Source of the DNA: Clavaria fumosa
Lineage: Eukaryota > Basidiomycota > Agaricomycetes > Agaricales > Clavariaceae
NCBI GenBank assembly: GCA_951802425.1
Contig: OX637802.1
Coordinates: 992,001 to 1,056,000, forward strand
Length of the DNA: 64,000 bases
Reading direction: 5' to 3'
In this document: positions 13,933 through 26,309 of the stretch, in pieces
Layout of the letters: every line of letters begins with the position of its first letter
Numbering within the stretch: position 1 is the first letter of the stretch
Position numbers and translations under genes: made by a program
The notes under the pieces: model-generated
Databases searched by the model: none
Told to the model about the DNA's origin: nothing
Seen by the model: the letters and a program-made list of their open reading frames with translations, nothing else

Positions 13933-14228
13933 AGCCAGCGAAGATTGAAACGACTTGCACTCAATCACTCGACGCAACGCGAGGTCACGTGAAGGCTCAT
14001 CTCATCAAAAACGACCAACGAATTCTGTACCCTCTGTGACTAAAGGGCATGCTGTCGGAAAAGTAGAGGAGGTGTTGTATGGCAAGGTTCCCTAGGGCGC
14101 TTTGTATGATTGAATTTCCAATTGTACGCGTTCGACTCATACTCTCGAGTCTCGACTGCGGATAGAGCAGGATTGGTCACGCCACATGAGCATATAACTG
14201 TCATTTTCGACACGACACCCAAACCGCC
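13933..14228. promoter_or_regulatory. Divergent promoter between YSH1 and the 2-hydroxylase gene
   Basis: These 296 bases separate the start codons of two genes pointing away from each other, so both promoters must lie here or overlap the genes. No clear TATA box was found. The call rests on gene orientation only. Confidence 0.5.
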
Positions 14229-15733
14229 ATGGCTGTCACAAAACGTACTCGGATTTACACACCAGAGGATGTGTCCACGCATAGAGATAGCACCAGTTGT
14301 TGGGTAACGCGTCGGGGCAAAGTCTACGACTTGACTGCGTTCTTGCCCGACCATCCAGGAGGAGATGACCTCATCCTCGGTTATGCGGGACGAGACGTAG
14401 AGCAGATCATGACTGACTCTACCGAGCACGACCACAGTGACTCTGCGTACCAGGTATTGGAAGAGCACGTCGTGGGCAGACTAGGTCGTGGAGAAAACCT
14501 TGTTCGCGATGGTGCGCCATGCTGTCTTTTACACTTCCTTCTTGTGACTCTGAACGGCTTTACTATGCTGTTTCAGATTGGGAGGCTCCAGATGACTTCC
14601 ATCCAGAGACTACGGATTCCGTCAAAGATTTTGAAAAGAACGAATTTCTAGACCTCAGAAGGCCGCTACTTAAGCAGGTGTGGGAGGCAAATTTCAGGTG
14701 ATTTTGGTTGCCAGTCAGTTTTCTTTTTTTGCGGATAAACTCAATTATCACAGCAAATCATACTACTTGCAACAAGTACACCAACCTCGGCATTTGTCCC
14801 AATCTGCTCGGCTTTTCTCTTCAAACATCTTAGAGGTTTGGCTGCTTCTTACAATGATGCTTCAAGTGACTTCCTTTTGACAATGTCTTTACAGTTGACC
14901 ACGCGAACAGTATGGTACGCAGTCCCCATGTTTTGGCTACCCATAGCCGCATATCTCTATCTTCGCTCTCTTCTACAATTCGCAATGCCTATCGCTCCCT
15001 TCATGGTCAATCCTTTCATACCTCTCGGCGCGGTCGTGTCTGTGCCGTTACAGGCCTTCGTCAAGTCTCTACTGTGTTTCCTTGCTGGGAACATTATTTG
15101 GACGCTTTTGGAATACTGCTTTCACCGTTTCTTGTTCCATGTTGATGAGTGGCTGCCAGACCGCCCGAGCTTCCTGACGATACACTTTTTGATCCACGGA
15201 ATACATCATTATCTGCCCATGGATCGGTCAGTCATTATCGTTGGTCCCCCCTCTCTCCCTAACTCTGGTAGAATGCAGATTGAGACTCGTCATGCCACCC
15301 CCTATGTTTGCGGCACTGCAGTTTCCGCTCACGACGCTGGCACATGTAATATTTCCAACCGCTTTGGCGAACGGCGTAATTTCTGGGGCATTTGCCTTTT
15401 GTATATCTTGTTCGCCTCTTGCTGTGGCCCCTGTTCTAAAGTGCTTTCCCCGCAGACGTTGTCTATGACTGTATGCACTATGCGTACGTTGGTTTGCTTA
15501 AGACTGATTCATGTTCGAAAGCTGAAGAGGTCTGATGTTAGATTGCACCATACTCAGCTTCCAGCATACATGCGGGCCATGAAAAAATACCACCTCGCAC
15601 ACCATTACAAAAATTTCGAGCTCGGATTTGGCGTAACCAGTTGAGTCTCTCGTTGTATTCAGCCTTACGAACGCTGATGACTTGAACAGGCAAGATATGG
15701 GACAATATCTTTAACACTGTGTTGCCTGTTTGA
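14229..15733 (+). CDS. SCS7: Sphingolipid fatty acid 2-hydroxylase (Scs7/FA2H-like)
   Basis: Predicted ER membrane di-iron enzyme that adds a 2-hydroxyl to the very-long-chain fatty acid of ceramide; 369 residues. Eight in-phase exons: 14229-14511, 14577-14697, 14754-14835, 14895-15226, 15279-15400, 15456-15483 (28 bases), 15542-15639, 15690-15733. The N-terminus is a cytochrome b5 domain with the haem motif FLPDHPGGDDLILGYAGRD. Then come WEAPDDFHPET, membrane segments (VWYAVPMFWLPIAAYLYL and FVKSLLCFLAGNIIW) and the fatty-acid-hydroxylase histidine motifs EYCFHRFLFH, HFLIHGIHHYLPMD, DCMHYALHHT and KKYHLAHHYKN. All are present, so activity is expected. It has the usual length and domain order of yeast Scs7. 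Its promoter is shared with YSH1. Confidence 0.95.
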
Positions 15734-16124
15734 GTGTTATTAGTGCCAACGGACAAATAGCTATTCAGCTGTGTCGGGACAGTGGAATACGAGACTAAAA
15801 ACAGGACATGAGATATTGCCCAATAATGTCGTAGCCCAGTAGAATCCTGAGCACCCTTCCAGATCTCATTTACGTATATTTTGGCGGAGCACTGCTCAGC
15901 TGTCCTCGTTATCCTGTCGACGTTACAGACGTCTTTCCATGCCGAGTACACTACATTTCGCATATCGCAAAAGAAAAACGATCCTAGTTGTAAGAAACGG
16001 CAAGAGAATTGAAAAAGCTCACAACGAAAATCCATACGGAGTACAATTGCCATATCCTTAGCACAACATCTCCACAACCAATAACAGTCCACCCGAGCAC
16101 GAAAAGGGAGGGCCATTCAGGCCA
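15734..16124. other. Convergent 3' intergenic region
   Basis: 391 bases between two genes that converge. It should contain both 3' UTRs and polyadenylation signals. No gene or repeat is recognised. Confidence 0.4.
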
Positions 16125-19100
16125 TCAATGGAAGTCGTCCCAGTTCGGTCTGGGACCGTTGATCGAGAGCTTGCCCATCTGCTTCCTCTGTCTCAAATTC
16201 TTCACCTCCTGATTAACCAAGTCCCTGAGCCGTTCCAGGTCGACGCTGCGTTCTGCGCGTGTACTCATGAGCACGTTGCGCCAGATGCCCGCCGCAGCCA
16301 CTGAATTGTCGATCCCGAGCTGCATGGGACGGTGCATGCGCACAATCTTTTGCATCAGATGGTCAGGGCTGGGGTACGATGGGTTGGGCCATGCGACGCG
16401 TATGGCGAACCACCACCCAAGCGGCTAATCAGAGTCATAGATAGATGAGTTACGCTGACGCAGGACAAATCTGCAACGACTCACCCGGCCGTCAGCCAAC
16501 GTCTTTTCGGGGTATGAATCATATGTTGTCAGAGCGCCATCGGGGAGCGAGTACCTGCAATGTAAAGCTCGTGTATCAAAGGGGCATGTTTGTTTGGGCG
16601 CTGATGTCCTCACCTATGCACGACCCAATGATTTTCTTCTCCCCTATGCTTCATGAGTACGACCAATAATCTCGGCATCCCTTCCAGGCCAAAGGGAGCC
16701 CATAAATCTCTTAACATTGCCGAGGCATCTCCATGACGCCCATTGTACGTGGCCGTGCTGATGGCATCCGCCATGTTCGGCGGCACAACAAGCCGATCCA
16801 CCCGCCGCGGCGGGTTCTCCGTCAACTGCGTGCGCACATACCGCTTGTAACACTGTGTGCACCAGATGCTCAGTGCGACTTCGTCTATCTGGTGCCCTCG
16901 CGTGGTGCTGTTCAATGCCTGGTCCAGCTCAGACATGGGCCAGATGATGGCCCAGCTCAGCAGACGCTGGTGGATCCGCTGCCATGGCGTTAACTCGTTG
17001 GCAGACCACGCCTGATGACGGTCTTCGGTAGTTGCTAGATCCTCTTGCGCACCGTGCGGGATGGGCGGGAGCGGCGGGGAGGCAGCACGTGTGTTCGTAT
17101 CCGGTATCTCCTGGAGCCCGGACTCAGGCACATCTTCCCCTTCCTCGTCGTCGTCGTGCTCGCCACTATCGTCTCGCGCGACTTCCCATGTGTGGTGCGT
17201 GAGGCCCGACTGACTTCCAGCGGGCTTCACTCGCAACTTGTATAATTCTTCTTCGAGATATTGCTGTCCGGGTGAGTCGTCCCGTCCATCGTTGAGATAA
17301 TCACTCTGTGGCCGGGTACGCGTTTCGCCATCGATGGTGGTGGGTAAGCGGTGTTCAATGTCATAGTCGAGCGCTTCCGGGTCGTCCAATAAGGCCGTTT
17401 CGGGTTGGAACAGGGACTCCGCGCCAGTCCCCGTGGGTTGAGTCGCAATGTTGACTGTCTGCGTCATGGGACTGCGGCCATCGTAGTCGTCGCCTTCCTC
17501 CGGTTCATACTCTTGACGATATCTCGTGTCGCCGGCGCTCTGGAAGTTGCTTCGTGAAGGGAGACGCTCGATCTTAGGAGCCAGACCATCAAGACGCTGC
17601 TGCATTTGAGACATGGTATTCATTAGCTCCTTAGCCCATTCGGGCGCCTCCTGTGTACAGATCAAAGTGAATAAACATTCATAACATGGGATTCGTTGAT
17701 ACTTGCCTCGCTGGCGTGCGGCGTATAGTCGGGCTGCAAATGTACGTTAGGGTCATGATTATGGAAGGTACGCTTGTACTGCTTCAGTGACTGTAAACAG
17801 CGTGAGCTCATTACTATTCAGCCCACGAGACTCGCACCTCATTGTCGTATTTCATACCCAGCCTCTTTACTCTCTGCCTCACCGCTTTCCTCACCGCCTT
17901 CTTCACCACCTCATGCGCGTTCGGGTCCTCGGCCTCGTGCAAGAGCACGCAAAGCTCCATATCGTGAAAATGCGAATGCACGACATCGGACTCGAGGGCC
18001 GAGGGCGCGTACGACGTACGCGGCGTGTCTCTCAGCGCCTCGTTGACAATCCGCTGTTCTTCCGCGTTGAGCTCCACGTCAGGCGACATCGGTCGCGGCA
18101 GTCTGCGCGCAGCCTCTGCTTCCCGCAGGGCCTGCTCGCGATTGCTCGTGACGCTGCCACTACCGGGGCGACCCTCAGCGCCCTCGGTGCGGGAGGCCGC
18201 GGGGGGCACATTCTGATGCTGAGCCGCAGCACCACGAAGAGCAGCATGAAGCAGATCTTCCTGCGTGGAAGCATGGCGGTACGGCGAGAACGGTCGATGC
18301 TGGTGTGAATTGTGAGACATGGGTAGAGTGGGACTCTTGGCTCTATCAGCTGAAGGCAAAGAAGCGTTAGACTCGAGGCGGCAACGTGGCGGATCGGAGC
18401 TTATCGGTAACGAACCTCCATTGGCCGGCTCATTCGCCATATGCTTCGACGAAGCTCGTGGTGACAATTCTGCGTTGACGCTCACTTCTTTCGGAGGAGG
18501 ACTCTTTGCGGCGGCCCGCTTGAGGTGGACTTGGGACTGTGAGTCCGAGGGCGAAACGGAAGGGGCTCTCTCGAGACGCGCGGTTTGAGAGATCGGAGAG
18601 GCTGGATGGTCGTCTCTGTAACTCCCGTCATACATACTGGCAGGTAACGGTGGGTATTCTGGACTGCGAACACGTCCAGCGCCGGGGGAATGTTGCGAGC
18701 GAATTGGAGACATTGCTCTCTCGGACGGTTGCGCTAAAGGCGTCCTGTTGCCTTGCCGCGGAGGCGAATGAGGGGGCTACATGACAAATTGTGTAAGAAA
18801 ATTGGTCCAGTGAGGCAGGAGACCAAAGTACCGTTTGCACTCCGTGCGAACGGGAGTCCGTGACGGTACGTTTAGAGGGACTAGGCGAACGCGGCTGAGC
18901 TTGCGATCGTGGTGGTGTGGACGGACTAATGATGTTGATGCCAACGGATGGGGAGGCTCTAGCGTCCGGAAGAGGCTTATTGAGAAAGCCTGGTGTTGTC
19001 CCGGCTTGAGACTTGACAGCAGAGGTTGGTGGCCATGCCTGGGATTCTTATTCAATGAAGTGTTGATGACAGCATCAGAATGCATACCGTTGGCTGTTGG

Positions 19101-19381
19101 ACGGGAGTCTTAGGTCCACTCCCGGTTTGTTGGTTGGGAATTGCTGGGCCCCAATTTGGCTGCCACGTGCCAAAAGGCCGCCCGAAGTGAAGATCAACAT
19201 CTGGGAGAGGTCCTTTATTTCCAAAGGAAGGTCCTGAATCAAAGGACTCATAGCGAGGACCTGGTGGGTCTTCCGGTCCTGGTTCACGCTTTGTGGGACG
19301 GAGCATGACGTCAGGGTCCGGCGGTTGGAAGGTACTGGGCACGAACCTTGGGAAGCGAACCAAGCTCGGATCGGAGTCCAT
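16125..19381 (-). CDS. Large Ser/Pro-rich protein with a C-terminal Ulp1/C48 protease-like domain, probably inactive
   Basis: About 976 residues from seven in-phase exons: 19088-19381, 18832-19038, 17838-18776, 17707-17790, 16614-17650, 16485-16554, 16125-16424. The first 500 residues are low-complexity Ser/Pro/Arg. A helical middle (EAPEWAKELMNTMSQMQQRL) precedes an acidic linker. The last 250 residues resemble a C48 ubiquitin-like protease fold: NHWVVHRYSLPDG (His, near 850), LTTYDSYPEK (Asp, near 865) and PMQLGIDNSVAAAGIW (near 910). Ulp1 has Q...DCG in the last position; here N/S replaces the cysteine. The fold assignment is inference from motif spacing and is moderate at best. The intron 17651-17706 has a GC donor (GCAAGT). 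The start codon is uncertain because an earlier in-frame extension through another exon is possible. Confidence 0.6.
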
Positions 19382-20151
19382 CCTGCTCGTTAGAGGCGAC
19401 TTCGTCGTCTTTCACCGGTTTCTGGTCTAAGCCGTAGCTTACGGCTGACCCGGCGCGGTTTGAGTACTGGCCTCCCTGATGGGGAGCGGCGCCGGATGGA
19501 AAAGGACTCTTGTTCATTGACCATCTTTGACGATATTCATCTTCTACCCCGTCTTCGGGGACGGGATCTTGCAAACCTTCTAGATATTTCAACACTGTAT
19601 GTGGAGAATTCAAAACGGTTCCGTAAACATGGAAAGAGACGCTGACCCTTCTCACTAGGACCTAAGCCGTTGCACGAACATCAGTTCCTCTGCCAAGACT
19701 GAAACAACTACACAAACCTGGAGTGCTCGAACGCAGCAAGATTGGTGCTAGTATCTCATTCTCCATTTATTCTTCCACGCAAGGTATAAGTCTGAGTAAT
19801 CGTTAGAGCCTTAATGAGTTAGTAGAATGGCAACGCCGACGAGCAAAGGGTAGAGGCCAGGTGAACAAAGGCTGCAGAGTAGGTGCAGAGGGAGACAGAA
19901 CAGGTAAAGGTATAAGGTGGGGGTATCGCGCTCGGACAGCAGCAGTAGGGGACGGGGCGTGTGGCGTTCAACCAAAAAATAAATAATATGCCGTTTTAGG
20001 ATGAAATTCAACCATGAACAAATAACAAAAAATAATAAAAGTTCATCGGCAACTCGGCAGTTGATTCCGAAAAAGGAATATATATTTGGCTTTGTTTCTA
20101 CGGCGCGATCTGTCACGCCGTCTGTCACATTCGGCCTCGTCGCGCGAAACA
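19382..20151. other. Divergent intergenic region (770 bases)
   Basis: Lies between the start of the C48-like gene (-) and CTF4 (+). It contains an A/T-rich stretch from 19,970 to 20,090. Coding-like sequence at 19,450-19,530 on the minus strand may be a 5' exon of the C48-like gene, but no clean splice was found. No other gene is seen. Confidence 0.4.
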
Positions 20152-23100
20152 ATGTCGAAAGCAATCGTCAACACCGCCCACCCAGAGGGTCTGACATGTC
20201 TCGCATTTTCGAGAGATGGGTCGTGCGTATGGTAGTCTGCTTGTTGTGTCATACACCTATGAGAACTTTTAGACGCGCCTACACTGGAGGCTCAGACTGC
20301 ATCGTTCGCATATGGCGCATAGACCAAGGCGGAGACCAGGAGCCCGAGATCGCGTCGGAGGCTGCTCAAGCTATCACTTCACTCTCTGATGCAGTGCGTT
20401 ACCTTTTCTCATTGATGACGTGCGACTGAGATGTTGCATGAAGGCCGAATGTTGGCTTAGCGGATGTGAGGATGGCGAAGTCAGACGATATACGAAGCAC
20501 AAGCCCGACATTGAGGGTCTCGTAACGAGCGTAAATGCCGTTTCCATACGCTGCGTTGCCCCCGATCCGAATGGTAAGAGGGTGGCGGTTACATCAGAGT
20601 AGGTTATGTTTAGTCTACCGCTACATCCTTCATCAATTCTCCACTTGCAGGGAGTTGTCATTGAAGATAGTTGATCTTGATGATATCAAGAAGGTTACAA
20701 TGCTGCAAGGTCACAAGAGGGCTGTACGGCGAGCTACGTGGCACCCTTCTGGGACCCTACTTGTACGTCTTCTCCCTCGAATGTTGATGGCTGTACTGAA
20801 ACCAAAGCATCAATACAAGGCGACCTGTGGAGCCGATGGCAAAATAATTATATGGAATGTCTCAGAGGAGGAAGCAAAAGAAGAAAAAGTTCTAGAAGGG
20901 ATTATCCCAGCCGTCCACGACACTGAGTATAGCCACAATCCCTTCATCCCAGTTTCGCACTTACGGTTTATCCTAGATCATTGGAATACGCGTATGACTG
21001 TTCGGCGCTCTGGCATCCTTCTGGCCAATACTTCTTTGTAGCGTCGCGAGCACACGGTGAGTCACCCGCCATCTGTCTTTGAATCGTATGTTGATTGCAT
21101 TATCAGAATTGGTTACCGTGTCGACGTCAACATGGACTAAATCGTCAACCTTCACGGACGACAACGTGTCTGGACCTATTACATCCCTTGCCGTTTCGCC
21201 GAACGGTGTCTATCTCGCCTCGTCATCGCGATCCACCGTATATATATGGTCCACTCAGACTCGACGTTTGCTCTATCAGTACGTTCGTTCTTTTCTCCTT
21301 CTGATTCCGACATTGAAGATAGTTGTGCACTGGTAGACACTCTGGTGAGCCAGATTCACCCATCACGCAGCTCAGCTTCTCCCCATCGCAGAACCTTCTC
21401 GCATGGGTGGACTACTCCGGGGCCCTCACTCGATGGCCACAGCCTATTCCTGCATCCGCTCCTGACCCAATCAAGCGGCCATTGTCCTCTGTTACACTGA
21501 CCGCGCAAGTCAAGCGCCCCGGATCTCCGTCTCTCTTCGGCGACAGCGGCAAAGCCGTTGAACATATGGATCAGGCTGATGGTTTGGGCTTGGCCGAGGA
21601 TGGAGACGATTGGATTATCGATGATCTAGGGATATTGGGAGAGAATGAGGGAGGCAGAGACAACCAAGAATTTGTGAAGGAGATGGGTGAGCTCCGCGTT
21701 TGAACGAGAGTCAAACGAATTAACCGGAGTTTAGTGAGCATCACGAAGGCCCAGCTGGCCTTCCAACCAGGGTCAACACCAATGGAGAATAAGAAACGAT
21801 ATCTTGGTAAGGGACCCCAAGTGAATACTGTCGGATGACTGAACCCTATATATTCTAGCGTTCAATATGGTTGGCGTAATCGAAATCACCGATCAGGATA
21901 CACACCACATAGTGAACGTTGAATTTCATGATCAATCAGCCCGCAAGGGCTACCACTTTACTGACCACTTCAAATACGACTTGGGCTACCTTGGTACGTC
22001 AATTTTTTACCCTCAGATGAGTTAGTTAATGTGCCTTTCAGGCGAGCGGGGCGCCGTGTTCTCATGCCAATCTGAGAATGGACACCCCGCACAAGTTGTC
22101 TACAAACCCTACGCCTCCTGGACTTCCCAGAGCGAATGGACCTACTCCATCCCCCCTTCCGCGTCTTCGAGCCTCAAGATTCTCAGTGTTGCCGCAGGCG
22201 GCATGCCCCCAGCCGACTCGTTGCGCAGAAACGCCGATGATGATCTGCAGGGCTTTGGTGACGTTGTCGTCGCAACAAGCGACGGCGACTTAACGTTCTT
22301 GAGCGGGACAGGGAGGGAAAGGCGAATCATGGGCCTGGGCTCTGACGTCGTGTCCATGATCGCTGGGGCGGAGTGGGTCTTCGTTGTGCATCGTACGGGA
22401 TCGACGACGATCGACGGTGAGCACGTGGAACGAGAGTGGTTTCGCCTTGCGCTCACGATTTGAGATAAGGGTCACAGAATCTGTCGTATTCAATGATCAA
22501 TTTCGAAGACTTCACTGTCCGCCAAAGAGACGTTTTGCCCATACCTAAAGGCCATACCCTGATATGGATCGGAATCTCGGCTGAAGGGGTGAGTCCACTT
22601 TGGCCCGCCAGCATGTGCAAGCTAGAACGCGAGCACTTTCCAGGCTCCTGCCATGTACGACTCTACAGGACGTATCCACGTTCTGACCAAGTCCCGAATA
22701 CCACATCATGCTTCATGGGCACGCATTCTTGACACCAATCTTTTGGAAAGGCGAGAGGGAAAAGACGAGTCGTACTGGCCAGTCGGCGTTGCTGGGGATA
22801 AATTTATGTGTCTGATACTGAAGGTCTGACTGTCCCACCCTTGTGCGTGCTTCTTTTGAGCTGACAGACGGACAGGGACGGCAAGAATATCCTGGCTTCC
22901 CGAGACCACTGATACAAGAACTGCCGGTTCGAATGCCCTTCCGTCGCACAGATCAAAAGGAATTGGAGGAACAGTGCGTTCTTAATGAAGCTTCCTCTTT
23001 TGAATGACCCAATCTAAGCATGGCATTAGTATTGCGCGGGAGACGCTCTTTCTTGAATTGGTTCGAGATTCCCTCGGTGAAACACTGACGACAGACGAGA

Positions 23101-24291
23101 TCGCGCAACGAGAAATCAATATGGACAAAGAGTTTATCCAGCTCATTCAAGCCGCATGCAAAGCGGGCAACATCCCTCGGGCGATCGAGCTGACAAAGCT
23201 CCTGCACCACGCCGCGTCTGTCAACATGGCCATCAAGGTGGCAGAATTCTACCAACTCTTCGGGCTGCGAGAGAAGATGGAGATGCTCAAGGCAAGAAAA
23301 GAAGAAGACGAGGACCGTCTGGAGCTTGCCAGAAGGAAGCGCAGGCAGTGGTTGCAGGCTGACCCTTTGCCGAGGCGCTTGCCGGACGCGGCTAGCTCGT
23401 CTTCGCGACCTGACCCGCTACAAGATACCAGGACCCCTCCCCCCGTGTACAGGCCAGGGCTTGCACGTGCGATACCTACTATCCAGCCGACACGCTTCCC
23501 CGAGTCTGATTCTCTGAATGACGTCTCGCGTTCCGCATCAATTGCTCCTACGGAACCCGTCGAACCCAGCCCCGAACCGAACACTCTCGATGGGAAACGG
23601 AAACGGGGTGACAACGACGGCGTGTTCAGTCAGGATGACGACGATAGCTCGAAACGACGCGCCGTCGAGGCAGTGACCATACCACCCCTGAAAACCAGTA
23701 AGTCAAGGCGCCTTGCTCAATTCACGCAAGGTGAGAGAGTTCCGTAGAACAGAATCCGTTCGCAAAGAAGCCCGAGAACGGAAGGAACCCGTTCGCTAGA
23801 AAGTCTGACAACGACACTACAATCAAGAAAAGCGAGAGCTTCTTCGACAAGGTCGATGCTGTCCAGACGAACAAGTCCAAAGGTCAGTGGAAGCTTTCCT
23901 GTGCTCCGCTTAGACATTCAGTCCAGTCAATCAGCAAAAGGGACGAAGGGTCGCCAGACGACCTTATTCGGACTTCCAGCAGTCCAAACCTCCGACAAGA
24001 AGGGAAAAGCTAAAATGCAGGACGAAAGCAAATCCTCCATGTCATCTGTCGTGGTCATAGAAGACAATGCTGCGTCGCAGTCGATCTCGTCGATGATAGT
24101 AGAAAGTCAAGTAGAAAGTCAATTCACGCTTGACTCTCAAGCAACGCAGGTCAGTATTTATACAAGTGTCGAGTACGGACGGAACTGCATCTATTATTCC
24201 ACAGGCTGACGGCGGCGAACCACTGATTGAATGGGCCCCATCCCCCCAATCTGCGCAAGAGGAGCGAGACGAGCCTATAGCGGCGATGTAA
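20152..24291 (+). CDS. CTF4: Replisome adaptor CTF4/MCL1/AND-1
   Basis: Predicted trimeric hub linking the CMG helicase to polymerase alpha and cohesion factors at replication forks; 1,082 residues from 18 in-phase exons. Exon starts: 20152, 20273, 20444, 20651, 20820, 20977, 21107, 21337, 21735, 21859, 22042, 22470, 22644, 22876, 23030, 23748, 23935, 24205. N-terminal WD40 repeats are clear: [70 protein letters not shown] and [15 protein letters not shown]. They are followed by the Mcl1 mid domain ([40 protein letters not shown]) and the helical C-domain. The tail is charged and disordered, with two NPFA motifs and QTTLFGLP, which only loosely resembles a PCNA-binding box. No HMG box is seen, as expected for fungal forms. 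It converges on the mitochondrial gene 125 bases away. Confidence 0.93.
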
Positions 24292-24416
24292 TCCCGTGAG
24301 GATTGGTAACATATACGTGAAAAATGATAATTTTTAACAACCCACTCTCTCAATGTCATGACAAAAACTGAGAGTGGTTGGAAGCTCGCGCGCCGGAATG
24401 CTTAGTTCCTCATTCA

Positions 24417-26237
24417 CTAGTGGCGCCGATCTGTTATGAAAGCATCTGAGACAAAGAGACTCTGGTAATGGTTTCAGCACTATTGTTGTCGAAGATCGCG
24501 AACGTAACATTACCTCGGGAGCGAAGGGCCACTCTTCAAAAGCTTTCACGATCCGTTCCCATTGAGGGACTGTTAGCCGGCGCACGCTCGTGTTCTCGTC
24601 AATCCGTTCAGAAGCGGGAAGCGAAGGGTCGCAGAGCTGCTTGAGAAGTGAAGGTGCACCGGGTCCGAGATTGCTATTGCATAAAAGGTGTAAGCGGCTA
24701 TGTGAAGATGACTCAAGAGTGAATCTCATACTTGATCGCGGTCTTGATTGCAGTGGACCTGACGGTAAATAGCCGTCGGAGGCAGTAATCCCAATGCTCA
24801 GTCAGGTTGCTCGCAATTAGCTGAGTCATAGATCACATAAGAACAAATATACAAACGAGCTTGAATGCACGCACCTGCTTCTTGTGAGGTACGATGTTGA
24901 TTGCGGACATTTCATGACTCCGCTGTTGGTCAGGAAAAAAGTATTTTTCGTAGGGATGAAACGCTGCCTTAGGAAGGGCACGCGTGATCTCAGCTGTAAC
25001 TTGGGCGATAATGCTCAGCTTGCACCGAGCGTTATCATTTCCAGAAGCAATCATTCGCTATAAGACCGAATTTTGAGTTCGGAGGGGAAGGGAGAAGGGG
25101 TCATCTTACCTGAACGACTTTACTGTTTAGAATGAAGTGCATCGGAACACGGCCGTACTTGAAGATCCATGACTGATCTGGAATGCTACGCACGAGCTGG
25201 TGGATGAGTTGTTCACCATACACCGATTGCTCTAGATGTGAAACGAATTGGAGTTGTCCGTGCACTAGAGCGGCAAGTGATTAGCAATGGAGGCGACCAG
25301 AACTCGGGATTCCTCTACCTTCATCCCAAGGTTGCCTTTCGAGATCTTGGAGAAGGCCTTGCTCCTCGATGGTATCATATGTCTCCCAAAAGTAACCACT
25401 CATTGGTACGATGTGAACACGACTATCACGTTGCAATGGCTAAGCAGAGAGTTGTTAGTATTCAGCAGCACGGTATCTTTCCGGAGCACACACTCGGAGG
25501 TATCCAAGAAACTCTGGCCAATTTTCTAGGACGATTATTTTGCGAATGCGCTTTTTTGGGAGGGCTAGCAGAGCCCTGGTCAAAGTGCCTGGGCCTGGAC
25601 AACGCCCGTTAGAGAGGAGCGAAATGCATCGTTACAGAAACGCACCTGGAAATGCTTCTATAATTACTTTATCCTTTGAACCCGATGGAACGAACGCGTC
25701 TGCAAGGCGGGCGGCGGTTTCTGGATCTCGGAGCATTGTGCGGTTGCGCAATAGTACTTTGTCGTAGCTCTGACGGTAGAATTCGGCCTTCCATTGCGAC
25801 CATGGCGGCAAAGATAGCTTTGCATCTGAGTCGACTTGTACGTTTGTATCTGGTTCAGGAAGGTCGCGAATGGGCACTGTAGGTGCCGCAGGATGCCTGA
25901 GCAGACCGTCAAGGCCGAGAGGTTCTTTTTTTGTCACGTCTGCCGGTGACAGGCTTAAAAGTTGTGCGAACCGCTGCATAACGCCGCTGGGCGAAACAGA
26001 GGTGGCGACGGGAGACTCACGTATGCCCTCGCTAAGTGAAGGACTGCCGCTCTCTTCGCCCGGACCAGTTGTTAATTCAGCTTTCTTGTAATAATGTCTG
26101 CCATGCGTTGTAGATTTGGATACCGCGACACGATCCCAAGACCATGCATGTCCTCGTGGGGGGTGTCTGGTGGCAGCAAGGTTGGATAATTTAAGCCAGC
26201 TGTGACGACGTGGAGCACATGTCTTCAACGTGAGCAT
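24417..26237 (-). CDS. Mitochondrial rRNA dimethyladenosine transferase-like / transcription factor B protein
   Basis: About 481 residues; eight in-phase exons: 25646-26237, 25494-25594, 25319-25439, 25110-25264, 24875-25057, 24732-24820, 24514-24673, 24417-24461. The first ATG at 26237 opens a basic stretch without early acidic residues (MLTLKTCAPRRHSWLKL), as in a mitochondrial presequence. The core LLRNRTMLRDPETAARLADA, VIIEAFPGPGTLTRALLALP and KIIVLENWPEFLGYLR matches the KsgA/Dim1 SAM-binding fold (motif I changed to EAFPGPG). KsgA-family members in fungal mitochondria serve as the RNA polymerase specificity factor (Mtf1) or as methylases, and sequence alone does not decide which. The last splice (intron 24462-24513) gives the end SLFVSDAFITDRRH. 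Reading through instead would give a different tail. Confidence 0.8.
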
Positions 26238-26309
26238 TATGGTGCTCAGAGAGGCTGAGGATGGCTCTTCCTGTATTGCACGTGCTAAAGCGGCGCTCGT
26301 CGTGCAATC
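26238..26309. promoter_or_regulatory. Very short divergent promoter (72 bases)
   Basis: Only 72 bases lie between the predicted start codons of the mitochondrial factor gene (-) and the TAPT1-like gene (+). Their promoters and 5' UTRs must overlap each other or the neighbouring coding sequence. The call rests on orientation and spacing; no individual site is identified. Confidence 0.5.

Noticed and set aside
23960..23985. PCNA-interacting (PIP) box in the CTF4 tail (QTTLFGLP)
   Set aside because: The two aromatic residues required at the end of a PIP box are absent, so it is mentioned only as a loose resemblance.
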